DNA of 64,000 bases from CAYRSS01 sp964426945 (GCA_964426945.1 CAYRSS010000007.1:1-64000); one strand, 5' to 3'; shown: positions 33,245 through 43,133, numbered from the stretch's first letter. Numbers and translations: made by a program. The notes: generated by a model from the letters alone, not told the origin.

Positions 33245-35356
33245 CTACGCCGTTTCCGCGTTTCCCATCACCGCCTGGTGCAGCAGCTCGGCCACGTCGA
33301 GCTGTTGCACGTCTTCGCGTTCCTTGCCCGCCAGGCCGTCGGCGACCATGCGCATGCAGAACGGGCAGTTGCTGGCTACGGCGGTCGGGCTGGTGGCCAG
33401 GAGCTGGTCGGTGCGTTCCTCGTTGACGCGCTTGGTGCCGTGTTCCTCTTCCTTGAACATCTGCGCCCCGCCCGCGCCGCAGCACATGCCGCGGTCGCGC
33501 GTCTGGACGGGTTCGAGGATGGTCAGGCCGGGGATCGATGACAGCACGTTGCGCGGGGCGTCGTACTCGCCGTTGTGCCGGCCCATGTAGCACGAGTCGT
33601 GATAGGCGACCTTCTGCATGACGGGCTGTGTGGGCTTCAGCTTGCCGCGGCGGACCAGGTCGTCGAGAAGCTGCGTGTGGTGGACGACTTCGTACTTGCC
33701 GCCGAAGTCGGGGTATTCGTTCTTGATCGTGTTGAAGCAGTGGGGGCAGCTCGTGACGAGCTTCTTCTTGTCCGCGCCGTGGGCGTTGAGCACCTCGACG
33801 TTGGTCTTGGCCAGCATCTGGTAGAGGTACTCGTATCCTGCGCGGCGGGCGGGGTCGCCGGTGCACTGCTCCTCGGCCCCGAGGATCGCAAAGCTCACGC
33901 CGGCCTTCTGCATCAGCTCGACCGTGGCCCGCGTGACCTTCTTCGCCCGCTCGTCGTAGCTGGGCATGCAGCCCGACCAGAAGATGTACTCGGCGTCCGG
34001 CTTGTCGGCGATGGTGGGGATGTCGAGCCCCTCGGTCCACTTGGTGCGGTCCTCGGCGGGGAAGCCCCACGGGTTCGCGGTGGACTCGAGCATCTGGAAC
34101 GCCTGCTGCAGCTCGCCGGGAAACTCCGACCGTTCCATGACGAGGTAGCGGCGCATATCGACGATCTTGTCGACGTAGCTGATGAAGACAGGGCACTCCT
34201 GCTCGCAGGCCCGGCAGGTGGTGCAGGCCCAGAGCACCTCGGGATCGATCACCCCTTCGATCAGGTCGCGCAGGTGCGGGCCGTGGCTGATGGTGCTGTC
34301 GTCGCTCGATGCGGCGGGCGTTTCGGCGGCGTCCCCGGCGGGCGGGCTCGGCGCGGGCTGAGCCGATGCGACCAGGGCGTTTTCATGCTCGTAGAGGAAG
34401 TTCCGCAAGTCGATCGTGAAGTGCTTGGGCGACAGCTTCTTGCCGGTGCGCGTCGCGGGGCAGTGGTCGCTGCAGCGGCCGCACTCGGTGCAGGTGTAGA
34501 AGTCGAGGATGCTCTTCCACGAGAACTGATCGATCCGCTTGATCCCGAGCGTCTCGCCGCGTTCGAGCTTGCCGTCGATGTCCTCGATGGGCGCGAGGCG
34601 GCCGGGCGGGTGGAGGTTCTGCGTGTACACGTTGGGCACGGCCGTGATGATGTGGAAGTGCTTCGAGTAGGGCAGGATGTTCAGGAAGATGAGCACCAGG
34701 GCCGAATGGGCCCAGAAGCCGAAGTGCTGAACGGCTACGACCGCCCCGCCCGGCAGGCCGGCAACGAGGTATTGCGCGATGCTGCCCGCGGGCTCGAAGC
34801 CGTGGAAGGCGTAGGCCGGTGCGGCGCCCTCGGCCGCCGCGGCGCGAGCGGTGCGGACCATGGTGGCGCCGTCGTAGAAGATGTCCGACACCATCATCAC
34901 CAGGATGATGCCGAGGATGACGAGCCCCTCGGTCGAAAGCGTCATGCGGGGCAGCTTGCGGACCACGCGGTAGTACACGAACACCAGTACGCCGGCGATG
35001 ACCAGCACCGCGAAGATGTCCTTGAGCAGGGCGTAGAGCTTGCCCAGCGGCTGGTCGGCGGCGAAGAGCCAGAAGGAGAAGTCGGGGTCGAACCCCCGGC
35101 CCCAGAGGATCAGCGTGCGCAGCAGCAGGACGCCGAAGCCGAGGAAGATGAGCATGTGCGCCGCGCCGGCGATGGGGTAGCGACGCATCCGCATCTGGGC
35201 GAAGGCGTAGCGGATCATCGCGCGGATGCGGTCAGCAGGGCGGTCGGCCCGGTTTTCCGCAGTGCCGACCATCAGCAGCCGCCAGCGACGCCGGGCCGAG
35301 TACGCAAAGGCCCCCCAGCCCGCGAGCAGCAACAACGCCATGAAGATTGGACCCAT
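33245..35356 (-). CDS. Membrane Fe-S ETF:quinone oxidoreductase (HdrD/CCG-type, EMO-like)
   Basis: 703 residues from the ATG at 35356. Five or six N-terminal membrane helices (~1-240), with His residues placed as in heme-b NarI-type subunits, are followed by a ferredoxin domain with two 4Fe-4S motifs (CTECGRCSDHCP and CTTCRACEQECP). Two CCG-type domains follow (GCMPSYDERAKK, CCGAGGAQMFKEE). Proteins of this plan beside etfAB accept electrons from reduced ETF and pass them to (mena)quinone. It is the third gene of an etfB-etfA-oxidoreductase unit, which supports that role. The CCG site reads HDSCYMGRHNGEYDAP. No truncation is seen. Confidence 0.88.
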   Translation of the reverse strand: MGPIFMALLLLAGWGAFAYSARRRWRLLMVGTAENRADRPADRIRAMIRYAFAQMRMRRYPIAGAAHMLIFLGFGVLLLRTLILWGRGFDPDFSFWLFAADQPLGKLYALLKDIFAVLVIAGVLVFVYYRVVRKLPRMTLSTEGLVILGIILVMMVSDIFYDGATMVRTARAAAAEGAAPAYAFHGFEPAGSIAQYLVAGLPGGAVVAVQHFGFWAHSALVLIFLNILPYSKHFHIITAVPNVYTQNLHPPGRLAPIEDIDGKLERGETLGIKRIDQFSWKSILDFYTCTECGRCSDHCPATRTGKKLSPKHFTIDLRNFLYEHENALVASAQPAPSPPAGDAAETPAASSDDSTISHGPHLRDLIEGVIDPEVLWACTTCRACEQECPVFISYVDKIVDMRRYLVMERSEFPGELQQAFQMLESTANPWGFPAEDRTKWTEGLDIPTIADKPDAEYIFWSGCMPSYDERAKKVTRATVELMQKAGVSFAILGAEEQCTGDPARRAGYEYLYQMLAKTNVEVLNAHGADKKKLVTSCPHCFNTIKNEYPDFGGKYEVVHHTQLLDDLVRRGKLKPTQPVMQKVAYHDSCYMGRHNGEYDAPRNVLSSIPGLTILEPVQTRDRGMCCGAGGAQMFKEEEHGTKRVNEERTDQLLATSPTAVASNCPFCMRMVADGLAGKEREDVQQLDVAELLHQAVMGNAETA

Positions 35357-35589
35357 ATCCGCCCGGTCCTTTCGATTACTACGTACACTCAGGGCAGATG
35401 AACCGCAGAGGTCGCTGAGCGTGAGCACAGAGGTCGCGGAGACGCTCAGGCGAACTTGAAATTGAGCCCAGCACGCCGCGGAGGTGAGGTCGGTTCACGA
35501 ATGAAAAGGTCCCGCGCCCTCGCACCGACTGATTCGATGAAACGGCTCCTCGTGCTCTGTGCCTTCGCTTCGCGCCCTCTGCGGTAAAA
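35357..35589. other. Intergenic stretch with inverse CTCTGTG-type repeats
   Basis: The space between etfA and the oxidoreductase gene holds ACCGCAGAGGTCGCTGAGCG/GCACAGAGG (from 35400) and the inverse GTGCTCTGTG...CCTCTGCGGT (~35550-35587). These are diverged inverse copies of a repeat also seen at ~2169-2205 and 21226-21262. A 230-base gap inside an operon suggests the repeats were inserted later. Confidence 0.5.
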
Positions 35590-36573
35590 TCACCCCTTCA
35601 GCGCCTGAAACTCTTTCGTCAGCAGCGGCACCATCGTGAACAGGTCCGCCACGCAGCCGTAGGTCGCGACCTTGAAGATCGGCGCTTCCTTCTTGGTGTT
35701 GATCGCGACGATTACCTTGCTGCCGCGCATGCCGGCCAGGTGCTGAATAGCCCCGTCGATCCCGCACGCCACGTAGAGCTTGGGCGTCACGACCTTACCG
35801 GTCAGGCCGACCTGTCGGGCGTGGGGCTGATAGCCCGCGTCGCACGCGGCGCGCGAGGCGCCGACGGCGCCGTCGAGCACGGCAGCCAGGTCGTACAGGA
35901 TCTTGAAGTTCTCGGCGCTCTTGAGCGACCGCCCGCCGGACACCACCACGTCCGCCTCGGTGACATCCTTCACGCCGCTGCTCGTGGAGGTTACTTCCTT
36001 CACGCGCAGCCGCTGGTCGGCGGGCGTCAGCGACACGCTCAGCGCCTGCGTTTCCGCCGATGCGCCGGCCTGGGCCGGCTTCTCGCCGTAGGCGTTGGTC
36101 CGGACGGTCACCACCTGCAGGCGGTCGGCGCTGAGGGTGAACTTCGCCGAGACCTTGCCGGCGAACATGGTCTTGTTGATCGTCAGTTCGCCGCCTGTCA
36201 CGTCGACCTCGGTGCAGTCGATGCACATCGCGGCCCGCTTGCGGGCGGCGACGCGCGCCGCGACGTCGCGGCCGAGGGCCGTGGTCGGGATCAGCACGAT
36301 CCGCGGGCTGCCGGCGTCGATCGCGGCACACAGCGCGGCGGCGTAGGGCTGGGCGCGGTAATGCTCGAACGCGGCGTCATCCGCGACGTACAGCTTCTTC
36401 GCCCCGCGCGCGGCGGCCTCGGCCGCCAGCGAGCCGATGCCCTTGCCGATCACGCAGGCCTCGACGCGCCCCCCGGTCTTGCCGGCGAGGTCGCCGGCCA
36501 GCGCCAGCAGTTGAAAGGACGCCGGGTTGATCTTCCCGGCCCGCTGTTCAATGAAGACGAGTATGTTGCTCAT
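35590..36573 (-). CDS. etfA: Electron transfer flavoprotein alpha subunit
   Basis: 327 residues. EtfA binds FAD and, with EtfB, carries electrons from acyl-CoA dehydrogenases. The N-terminal ILVFIEQRAGKINPASFQLL, the VVSGGRSLKSAENFKIL motif and the FAD-binding GLTGKVVTPKLYVACGIDGAIQH, then SKVIVAINTKKEAPIF and YGCVADLF are all canonical. It lies between etfB (upstream) and the membrane oxidoreductase (downstream), on one strand. Its leader contains a 6-base tandem repeat. Confidence 0.97.
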   Translation of the reverse strand: MSNILVFIEQRAGKINPASFQLLALAGDLAGKTGGRVEACVIGKGIGSLAAEAAARGAKKLYVADDAAFEHYRAQPYAAALCAAIDAGSPRIVLIPTTALGRDVAARVAARKRAAMCIDCTEVDVTGGELTINKTMFAGKVSAKFTLSADRLQVVTVRTNAYGEKPAQAGASAETQALSVSLTPADQRLRVKEVTSTSSGVKDVTEADVVVSGGRSLKSAENFKILYDLAAVLDGAVGASRAACDAGYQPHARQVGLTGKVVTPKLYVACGIDGAIQHLAGMRGSKVIVAINTKKEAPIFKVATYGCVADLFTMVPLLTKEFQALKG

Positions 36574-36577
36574 GGTC

Positions 36578-36643
36578 GGTTACAATCACGGTCGCAGACA
36601 CAGTCACAGTCACGTTCGCAGTCTCAGTCACGGTGAACGGTCA
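36578..36643. repeat. Hexamer tandem repeat between etfB and etfA
   Basis: About ten degenerate copies of CAGTCA/CGGTCA-type hexamers lie directly upstream of the etfA start codon, leaving no recognisable SD there. It could alter spacing or translation of etfA. Confidence 0.55.
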
Positions 36644-36730
36644 CGGGGGCGGAGGCGCGTGGCGGAGACCACGCGCTGAACCCCTCTCTTTGCTTGGGTG
36701 TTGGCGTTTTGACTTTTGACGTTTCGGCGT

Positions 36731-37522
36731 TTACACCACTTTCGCTTCTTCGCGGAGCAGGCGCACCAGTTCCTTGGCCATCTGCTCAGGCTCGCCGTCG
36801 ATGAACTTGCAGTCGGGGCGGGCCTGCGGCGGGGCGAAGGACTCGAAGTGCGTGCCGGCCGACTTGGCGTCTTCGCCGGGGATGTCCTTGCTGGTCAGCA
36901 CGCTGACGGGCTTCTTCTTCGCCTTCATCAGGTTGGGCAGCGACGGGTACCGCGGCTCGACGAGCCCCTTCTCGATGGTGAGCAGCACGGGCAGCTCGCC
37001 CTCGATCACTTCCTCGGCCCCCTCGATGCGCCGCCGTGCGACGAAGCCCTTGCCGTGGGCGGCCAGTTCAAAGCCCTGCACAGCCCCGATGTGGGGCAGT
37101 TCGAGGAACTCGGCCAGGGCCGGGCCGAAGGCGCCGCTGTCGAGGTCGATGTTGTGCTTGCCGCACAGGACCAGGTCGAAGCCCTTGGCGTCCTTCTTGA
37201 CCGCGAGGGCCGTGACGTAGGCCGCGAAGACCTCGTTGCGCGACTCGAACACCGGGTCGCAGACGTGCACACCCACGTCTGCCCCCATCGCGAGGGCGGA
37301 GCGGAGGGCCTCGGCGGCCTTCTCGTTGCCCAGGGTCAGGGCCACGATTTCGGCCACGTCGCCGCGTTTTTCGCGGAGCTGCACGGCCAGCTCGACGCCG
37401 AATTCGTCAAATGGGTCGGGGACGAGCTTCAGCCCGGACTGGTCGATGCCCTTCCCGCCGTCGGTCACCTTGATGGCCGCGTTCGAGTCGGGCACCTGCT
37501 TGACGATGGTTAAGATTCGCAC
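36731..37522 (-). CDS. etfB: Electron transfer flavoprotein beta subunit
   Basis: 263 residues from a GTG at 37522, chosen because AGGAGG lies 6-11 bases upstream and the protein then starts VRILTIVKQVPDSNAAIKV as in family members. The AMP-binding region is DLVLCGKHNIDLDSG, followed by GAVQGFELA, RRRIEGAEEVIEGELP and LTIEKGLVEPRYPSLPNLMKAKKKP, all standard. It is the first gene of the etfB-etfA-oxidoreductase operon. Confidence 0.97.
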   Translation of the reverse strand: MRILTIVKQVPDSNAAIKVTDGGKGIDQSGLKLVPDPFDEFGVELAVQLREKRGDVAEIVALTLGNEKAAEALRSALAMGADVGVHVCDPVFESRNEVFAAYVTALAVKKDAKGFDLVLCGKHNIDLDSGAFGPALAEFLELPHIGAVQGFELAAHGKGFVARRRIEGAEEVIEGELPVLLTIEKGLVEPRYPSLPNLMKAKKKPVSVLTSKDIPGEDAKSAGTHFESFAPPQARPDCKFIDGEPEQMAKELVRLLREEAKVV

Positions 37523-37755
37523 GCGCAACTCCTCCTGTTTCGGGCCGTCTGCCGGGGGGCGACGCCGGTCGGGCGATGGTAACGCAAACCCCCATTGATG
37601 GGCAGGGGGCCCCATCGGGCAAGGATCGTCCGCGCACCCGCCGCGGCGATCGGCCTGCATGGCCGAGGTCGGGCCGTCGGCGTAGAATGCCCCCGAAGGT
37701 CCGGTTCCGCCTCGCCCGGGGCGAGGGGGCGACGCGCGGGCCTGCTTCGGGATTT

Positions 37756-39696
37756 ATGACCAGCGACCTTTCCCGTCAATCTCTCTCCGACCGTCGTCTC
37801 CTGGCCTGGATGTTCGGCTTCCTGCGACCCGTGAAGGGGCTCGTGGCGCTGGCCTGCGTGCTGCTGGTCGCTTGGATCGGGCTGGAGCTGCTCATCGTTC
37901 GCCAGACGGCGGACGCCGTGAACCGCATCGAGCTCGTCGGCGTCGGCTCGCAGGCCGAGCCGTCGGGCGGATTCTGGGCCTGGATCCGCGGCGACAGCGA
38001 CGATGCGACCGGCCTGGGCCGCGCGGTGCTGCTGCTGGCGGGCTTCACGCTCGGCATGGGGGTGATCTCGTACGCCCGCGAGGTGACCAACACCAAGCTC
38101 TCGATGCACAAGGTGTTCCACATCCGCGAGGCGGTCTATGACAAGCTGCAGCGCGTGGGGCTGGCCTTTCACGACGCGGTTTCCACGGGCGAGGTCATCA
38201 ACCGCGCGCTGAGCGATCTGCAGAACGTGCGCGCGTTCGTCCAGACGGCCGTGCTGATGACGCTGGAAATCCTGCTCATCGTCACCGGCTATCTGGTGCT
38301 GCTGATGACACGCTCGCCGTGGGTGGCGCTGCTTTCGGTGCTGCCGACCCCCTTCTGGATCTGGTACACGATTCGCTTCAGCCGCCGCATGCGCCCCGCA
38401 CAGGAAGCGGTGATGGAGGCGGGCGACCGCAACGTCTCGCTCATCACCGAAAACATCGCGGGCGTCCACGTGGTCAAGGCGTTCGCCACCGAAGGCTCGG
38501 AGATCGCCCGCTACGGCGAGAACTGTGACCGGTTCATGCACCGCGTGCTCTCGCGCATCCGGCTCTTTGCGAACTACACGCCGGTCATTCGGTGCATGTC
38601 GATGGCGTCACACCTGACCCTGTTTCTCGTCGCGGGCATCCTCATGATCCGCCGCCAATTGCAGCCGGGCGACATCCTGATGCTCGGCTCGGCGATGGGG
38701 GCGATTCTGGGTCGGCTGCAGCAGGTTACGACGATCAACGACCAATACCAGAACGCGATCGTCTCGGCCCGGCGGCTGCTGGAGGTGCTCTCGGCCGAGC
38801 CGACGGTGCCGGTCGATCCCGACGCGCCACCATTGCCACCCGGCGGTGGGGCGGTTTCGTTCGAGGGGGTCACCTTTGGCTACACCGCGGACCGGCACGT
38901 GCTGCACGACGTGAGCTTCATGGTGAAGGCTGGCCAGACCGTCGCCATCGTCGGGCCCACCGGCGCGGGCAAGACGACGCTGGCGCTCCTCTTGGCGAGG
39001 CTCTACGACCCCCAGGGGGGGCGGATCCTGATCGACGGGGCCGACATCCGCGCGGTCTCGCTCGACAGCCTGCGATCGCAGGTGTCTTTCGTGTTCCAGG
39101 AGTCGTTCCTGTTCTCGGACACCATCGCGGGCAACATCGGCTATGGCCGGCCCGGCGAGGCGGTGACCGAGATTGAGTCCGCCGCCCGCATCGCCCAGGC
39201 GCACGAGTTTGTCGACGCGCTGCCGCTGCGCTACCAGACGGTGCTCGGTGAGCGCGGCCTGACGCTCTCGGGCGGTCAGCGCCAGCGCGTGGCTATCGCC
39301 CGGGCGATCTTCGCCCGCCCGCGGATTCTCGTGCTCGACGACGCCACCGCGGCGGTAGACCCCGAAACCGAAGAGTTGATCCACGCCGCGGTGAGCCGCG
39401 AGCTAAGCGACTGCACCGTGTTCGTGATTGCCCACCGGGTCAACACGGTGAAACAGGCAGACCTCGTGATCGTGCTCGAAGAGGGCCGCGTTTCGCAGGT
39501 GGGGACGCATGAGGAACTGATGGCCCGCGACGGGCACTACCGCGACATCGCCCGGGTTCAGCTTCACGGCGACGACGAAGCCCTCACAGACGCCGAGCCG
39601 CCGTCGCACATGAAGCGTGTGCGCGATCAGCGCGCGGTGGACGCGGCGAAGGCCGGGGCGCTGGTCATTGAACCGGCGAACAAGGAAGAGGAGTAG
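37756..39696 (+). CDS. ABC exporter half-transporter 1 (degenerate Walker B)
   Basis: 646 residues from the ATG at 37756; an upstream extension of the frame is shadow of etfB's leader. Six membrane helices (~18-320) precede the nucleotide-binding domain: Walker A GPTGAGKT, Q-loop VFQESF, signature LSGGQRQR, Walker B ILVLDDATAAVD, H-loop IAHR. The catalytic Glu after Walker B is replaced by Asp. That is the mark of the degenerate site of heterodimeric exporters, and the next gene carries the complementary change. The two genes are 10 bases apart. The substrate is unknown; lipid or drug export is usual for this type. Confidence 0.93.
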   Translation: MTSDLSRQSLSDRRLLAWMFGFLRPVKGLVALACVLLVAWIGLELLIVRQTADAVNRIELVGVGSQAEPSGGFWAWIRGDSDDATGLGRAVLLLAGFTLGMGVISYAREVTNTKLSMHKVFHIREAVYDKLQRVGLAFHDAVSTGEVINRALSDLQNVRAFVQTAVLMTLEILLIVTGYLVLLMTRSPWVALLSVLPTPFWIWYTIRFSRRMRPAQEAVMEAGDRNVSLITENIAGVHVVKAFATEGSEIARYGENCDRFMHRVLSRIRLFANYTPVIRCMSMASHLTLFLVAGILMIRRQLQPGDILMLGSAMGAILGRLQQVTTINDQYQNAIVSARRLLEVLSAEPTVPVDPDAPPLPPGGGAVSFEGVTFGYTADRHVLHDVSFMVKAGQTVAIVGPTGAGKTTLALLLARLYDPQGGRILIDGADIRAVSLDSLRSQVSFVFQESFLFSDTIAGNIGYGRPGEAVTEIESAARIAQAHEFVDALPLRYQTVLGERGLTLSGGQRQRVAIARAIFARPRILVLDDATAAVDPETEELIHAAVSRELSDCTVFVIAHRVNTVKQADLVIVLEEGRVSQVGTHEELMARDGHYRDIARVQLHGDDEALTDAEPPSHMKRVRDQRAVDAAKAGALVIEPANKEEE

Positions 39697-39706
39697 CAGC
39701 GACGGC

Positions 39707-41620
39707 ATGACCAGCGGCGATTCAACCATCCCTGGCGGCAAGCGGCGGTCGAAGCGGCAGCCGCGACGCCCTCGGCCGACTGATCCGGCCGCGTCGCCGT
39801 CGCCTCCCGACGACGACGAGGAGGATCGCTATCGCCCGATCGACCTCAAGCTCGTGCGGCGCATGCTGACCTGGCTGCGGCCCTACCGGTCGCGCTACGC
39901 GCTGGGCATCGGGCTGGGGCTGGTGATGGTCCTGCTCGAGATGCAGTCGCCGCTGTTCATGCGCGAGCTGATCAACTACGCCACGGGCTTTGCCGCCGGG
40001 GCGCTGTCGCCGATGCCCACCGAGGGTCAGGCGATCGGCCGCGTCCTCCAGGTGGTGGGGCTCTGGGCGGTTGTGCTTCTCTCGGCGGTGGTGCTCCAGC
40101 GGGCGACGATTCTGGTCATGACCGCGGCCGGCGAGCGGGTGCAGTTCGACCTGCGGCGGGCCATGTTCGCGCAGCTTCAGCGCCTCAGCATGAGCTACTA
40201 CGACCGGACCAAGCTTGGCCGGATCATCAGCCGCTGCACCAGCGACCTCAACAGCATTCGCGACATCAACGTCTGGGGCATCGACACGGTCGTCAAGAAC
40301 GCGTGCATCATGCTCGTGGCGGCGGGGATGCTGCTGCGTACCGAGCCTCGGCTGTTTCTCGCCGTGGTTTGGCTGGGGCCGGTGCTTTACCTCGTCAATG
40401 TGCTGTTCCGCCGCCGGATCGGTGTCGCCTGGCAGGTCGCACGCGAGGGTTACACCCGCGTCTCCACCAACCTCGCGGAGAACATCACCGGCGTGCGGGT
40501 TGTGACCGCCTTCAATCGCCAGGTGTGGAACCTGCGGGCGTTCAATCTGCTGCAGGAGGCCAACACCGCCAACAACGTTCGTGCGGCCCGCATCAACGGG
40601 GTCTACCAGCCGACGCTCCAGCTCGTCGGCTTCGTCGGGCGGGCGATCATCCTGCTTTACGGCGGCTATCTTGCCGCAACCGGGGCGGTCCGCGGCGTCG
40701 GCTCGGTGGTCGCGGCGTTTCTCTACTGGGATCTGTTCATGGGGCCGATCGTCACGTTCGGCAACTTCCACAATCAACTCATGATGGCCCTGGCCGGTGC
40801 GGAGCGGATCTACACGCTTCTGGACACCGAGCCCGAAGTGTTCGACCTGCCGGACGCGCAGCCCATGCCGCCGATCCGCGGCCACGTGCGATTCGAGCGG
40901 GTGACCTTCGGCTACAAGGCGGACACCCCCGTCCTGCACAACATCGACTTTGAAGCGCAGCCGGGGCAGACCGTCGCGCTGGTCGGCGCGACGGGCAGCG
41001 GCAAGAGTTCGATCATTTCGCTCATCGCCCGCTTCTACCAGCCGCAGCAGGGCCGCGTGCTGGTCGATGGTCAGGATATCCGCCACGTTACCGGCGAATC
41101 GCTGCACCGCCAGATGGGGTTGGTGCTGCAAACGAACTTCCTGTTCACGGGCACGGTTACCGACAACATCCGCTACGTCCGACCCGACGCGAGTGACGAC
41201 GAGGTGGTCGCCGCGGCCCGGGCGATCGGCTCCCACGACGCGATCATGGCGCTCAAGAACGGCTTCGCCACCGAGGTCGGCGAGCGCGGCGGCAACATGT
41301 CGCTGGGGCAGCGGCAGCTGATCTGCCTGACGCGGGCGTTCCTGGCGAACCCGCGGATCTTCCTGCTCGACGAGGCAACCAGCTCGGTTGATTCCGTCAC
41401 CGAGCGGCTGATCCAGCGGTCGATCGAGCGGCTGCTGGAGGGGCGTACGACCTTCGTGGTGGCCCACCGCCTGAGCACGATCACGCGGGCGAACTGCATC
41501 CTCGTCATCGACCAGGGACGGATCATCGAGCGGGGGACCCATGCCCAGCTCGTCGCCGCGGGTGGCAAGTACGCCCGGCTGTATCGCCAGTTCGTCTTTG
41601 AGGCGGAGGCGCCGGCGTGA
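39707..41620 (+). CDS. ABC exporter half-transporter 2 (degenerate signature)
   Basis: 637 residues from the ATG at 39707. A long Arg/Pro/Asp-rich N-terminal tail (~1-50) precedes six helices. The nucleotide-binding domain has Walker A GATGSGKS, signature MSLGQRQL (canonical LSGGQ altered), Walker B IFLLDEATSSVD with the catalytic Glu, and H-loop VAHR. The altered signature pairs in the dimer with the Asp-substituted Walker B of half-transporter 1, leaving one fully active and one degenerate ATP site, as known for TM287/288-type exporters. This supports an obligate heterodimer. Confidence 0.93.
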   Translation: MTSGDSTIPGGKRRSKRQPRRPRPTDPAASPSPPDDDEEDRYRPIDLKLVRRMLTWLRPYRSRYALGIGLGLVMVLLEMQSPLFMRELINYATGFAAGALSPMPTEGQAIGRVLQVVGLWAVVLLSAVVLQRATILVMTAAGERVQFDLRRAMFAQLQRLSMSYYDRTKLGRIISRCTSDLNSIRDINVWGIDTVVKNACIMLVAAGMLLRTEPRLFLAVVWLGPVLYLVNVLFRRRIGVAWQVAREGYTRVSTNLAENITGVRVVTAFNRQVWNLRAFNLLQEANTANNVRAARINGVYQPTLQLVGFVGRAIILLYGGYLAATGAVRGVGSVVAAFLYWDLFMGPIVTFGNFHNQLMMALAGAERIYTLLDTEPEVFDLPDAQPMPPIRGHVRFERVTFGYKADTPVLHNIDFEAQPGQTVALVGATGSGKSSIISLIARFYQPQQGRVLVDGQDIRHVTGESLHRQMGLVLQTNFLFTGTVTDNIRYVRPDASDDEVVAAARAIGSHDAIMALKNGFATEVGERGGNMSLGQRQLICLTRAFLANPRIFLLDEATSSVDSVTERLIQRSIERLLEGRTTFVVAHRLSTITRANCILVIDQGRIIERGTHAQLVAAGGKYARLYRQFVFEAEAPA

Positions 41621-41646
41621 GGTGAAGACTGCGCCCGCCCGCTTGC

Positions 41647-42870
41647 CTACGCAGCCGCGGTTCCCGCAGTTTCGTGGTCCCGACCCCGCCACCAGAACCA
41701 CGCCGTGCCGGCGGCTCCGAAGACGAACGCCGTCAGGAAGTTCGCGCGCGGCGATATCTCCCACAGCAGCCAGCCGCCCAACGCGAACAGCGACACGACC
41801 GAGTCGCGAATGAGGTAGTACAGGCCGAACATCGACGCGCGGATCTCGGGCGGCGAGAGGTCGAGTATCAGCGCCTTGCGTGTCGGCTCGCCGAACTCCT
41901 TGAGCCCCTTCAGCACGAACGCCGCCACAAGCAGCGGGAAGCTGTCGCAGAAGCCGAGCGCAAGCGGGAACAGTGAGAAGAACACGAACGTCGCGACCAC
42001 GAACGGCTTCTTGGCGGACTGATCGGCGAGGCGGGCGACCGGGATGTAGATCAACACGGCGGTGATCATCTCGATCGTGACCAGCCAGCCGAACTGCGCC
42101 GCGCCTTCTGCAGTGCCGAGCTTCTCCAGGCACCACAGGACCACGAACGCTTCGGGAATCTGCTCGCAGCCCCGCATCAGGATGTCGGCGGTCAGCAGGT
42201 TTCGCAGGGGCGGACTCATGCGCCTTAGCAGGATGATCGGATGACGCGGGAGGGCGGCCGGCCGCGCCTCGCCGGCCGGTTCGTGCATGAGCACGCGCTG
42301 GACGCCCAGTGCAACCACCGCCATCGCCGCCGCCGCGAAGAACCCCACGGAACACCCCCGCTCGGATCCCATCGCCACGATAAGGTAGCCGCCCGCCAAG
42401 GGCCCGAGCGCCATCGGGATCCGCCGGATCAGCGAGTGCAACGTGACGCCCATGGTGCGGCGGTTCTCGGGGAGAACCTTGGCGATGGTGCCGAGCATCG
42501 CGGGCGCCGAGACCGCGCTCCACGCGATGAAGAGCGGGGCCGCGGCCAGCACCAACCCCCAGTCGGACGCCAGCCCGGCGACGGCGAATCCCGCCGCGGC
42601 CATGACGCTGAACAGGGCGAGGGATCGGCCCGCGCCGAGGTGGTCCGCCAGCAACCCGGCCGGGAGGGAATACAGGGCCCCCAGCAGGTTCCGAAGCGCC
42701 CCGTACAGCCCCACGGCCATGGCCCCGCCCCCGAGGGTTGTGAGGTAGAGCGGCATGAACTTGTCGGCCATGCGCTCCCCGGAGCCGACCAGGATCACCA
42801 CCAGCAGCAGCGCGACAGTGGGGCGGCGCAGGCCGAGAAAATCTGCGAGTCCTTCGCGGGTGGCCTTCAT
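41647..42870 (-). CDS. MFS transporter
   Basis: 407 residues from the ATG at 42870 with GGGAGAG upstream. Twelve hydrophobic segments are predicted. The loop after helix 2 reads GLLADHLGAGRSL, the usual MFS D-x-x-G-R-R-like motif, and helix 4-5 carries RRIPMALGPLAGGYL. A family subset with GLKEFGEPTRKALILDLSPPEIRASMFGLYYLIRD is typical of MFS proteins found beside exporters and metal or drug resistance genes. The substrate is not predictable. It converges with the ABC exporter genes, so it is not in their operon. No truncation is evident. Confidence 0.88.
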   Translation of the reverse strand: MKATREGLADFLGLRRPTVALLLVVILVGSGERMADKFMPLYLTTLGGGAMAVGLYGALRNLLGALYSLPAGLLADHLGAGRSLALFSVMAAAGFAVAGLASDWGLVLAAAPLFIAWSAVSAPAMLGTIAKVLPENRRTMGVTLHSLIRRIPMALGPLAGGYLIVAMGSERGCSVGFFAAAAMAVVALGVQRVLMHEPAGEARPAALPRHPIILLRRMSPPLRNLLTADILMRGCEQIPEAFVVLWCLEKLGTAEGAAQFGWLVTIEMITAVLIYIPVARLADQSAKKPFVVATFVFFSLFPLALGFCDSFPLLVAAFVLKGLKEFGEPTRKALILDLSPPEIRASMFGLYYLIRDSVVSLFALGGWLLWEISPRANFLTAFVFGAAGTAWFWWRGRDHETAGTAAA

Positions 42871-43133
42871 GGGGGGACGCTCTCCCGCCGGGGTGCGGGG
42901 ACTTCCTCCGGCGGCCCCGGGGACCGCGCGGGCGAGGCCCGGCCGGGGTAATATACGCCCGGTTGCTGCGTTAGGCCCGGAGGCGGCCACGGCGAGGTCG
43001 TCGGGCGTCAGGTCGTAAAGCTTTTCGCCGACAATGCTTGTGGTAGACTTCAGCAGGCTCTTGGGCCGACGGGCGGTGGCCGGTCGCCGAGAGTTCCGCT
43101 CTGAGAAATCCAAGAAGGAAAAGGGGTTCTCCC

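Noticed and set aside
33575..35401. Plus-strand frame of 608 codons opposite the Fe-S oxidoreductase
   Set aside because: No start signal or domain; the opposite strand encodes the Fe-S and CCG motifs.
36574..36730. Minus-strand extension linking etfB and etfA into a fusion
   Set aside because: The repeat tract and stop codons separate them; each has its own start and canonical length.
39722..42523. Minus-strand frame of 933 codons opposite the ABC exporter
   Set aside because: Antisense to two genes with complete Walker and signature motifs. It is a GC-content artefact and overlaps the real MFS gene in another frame.
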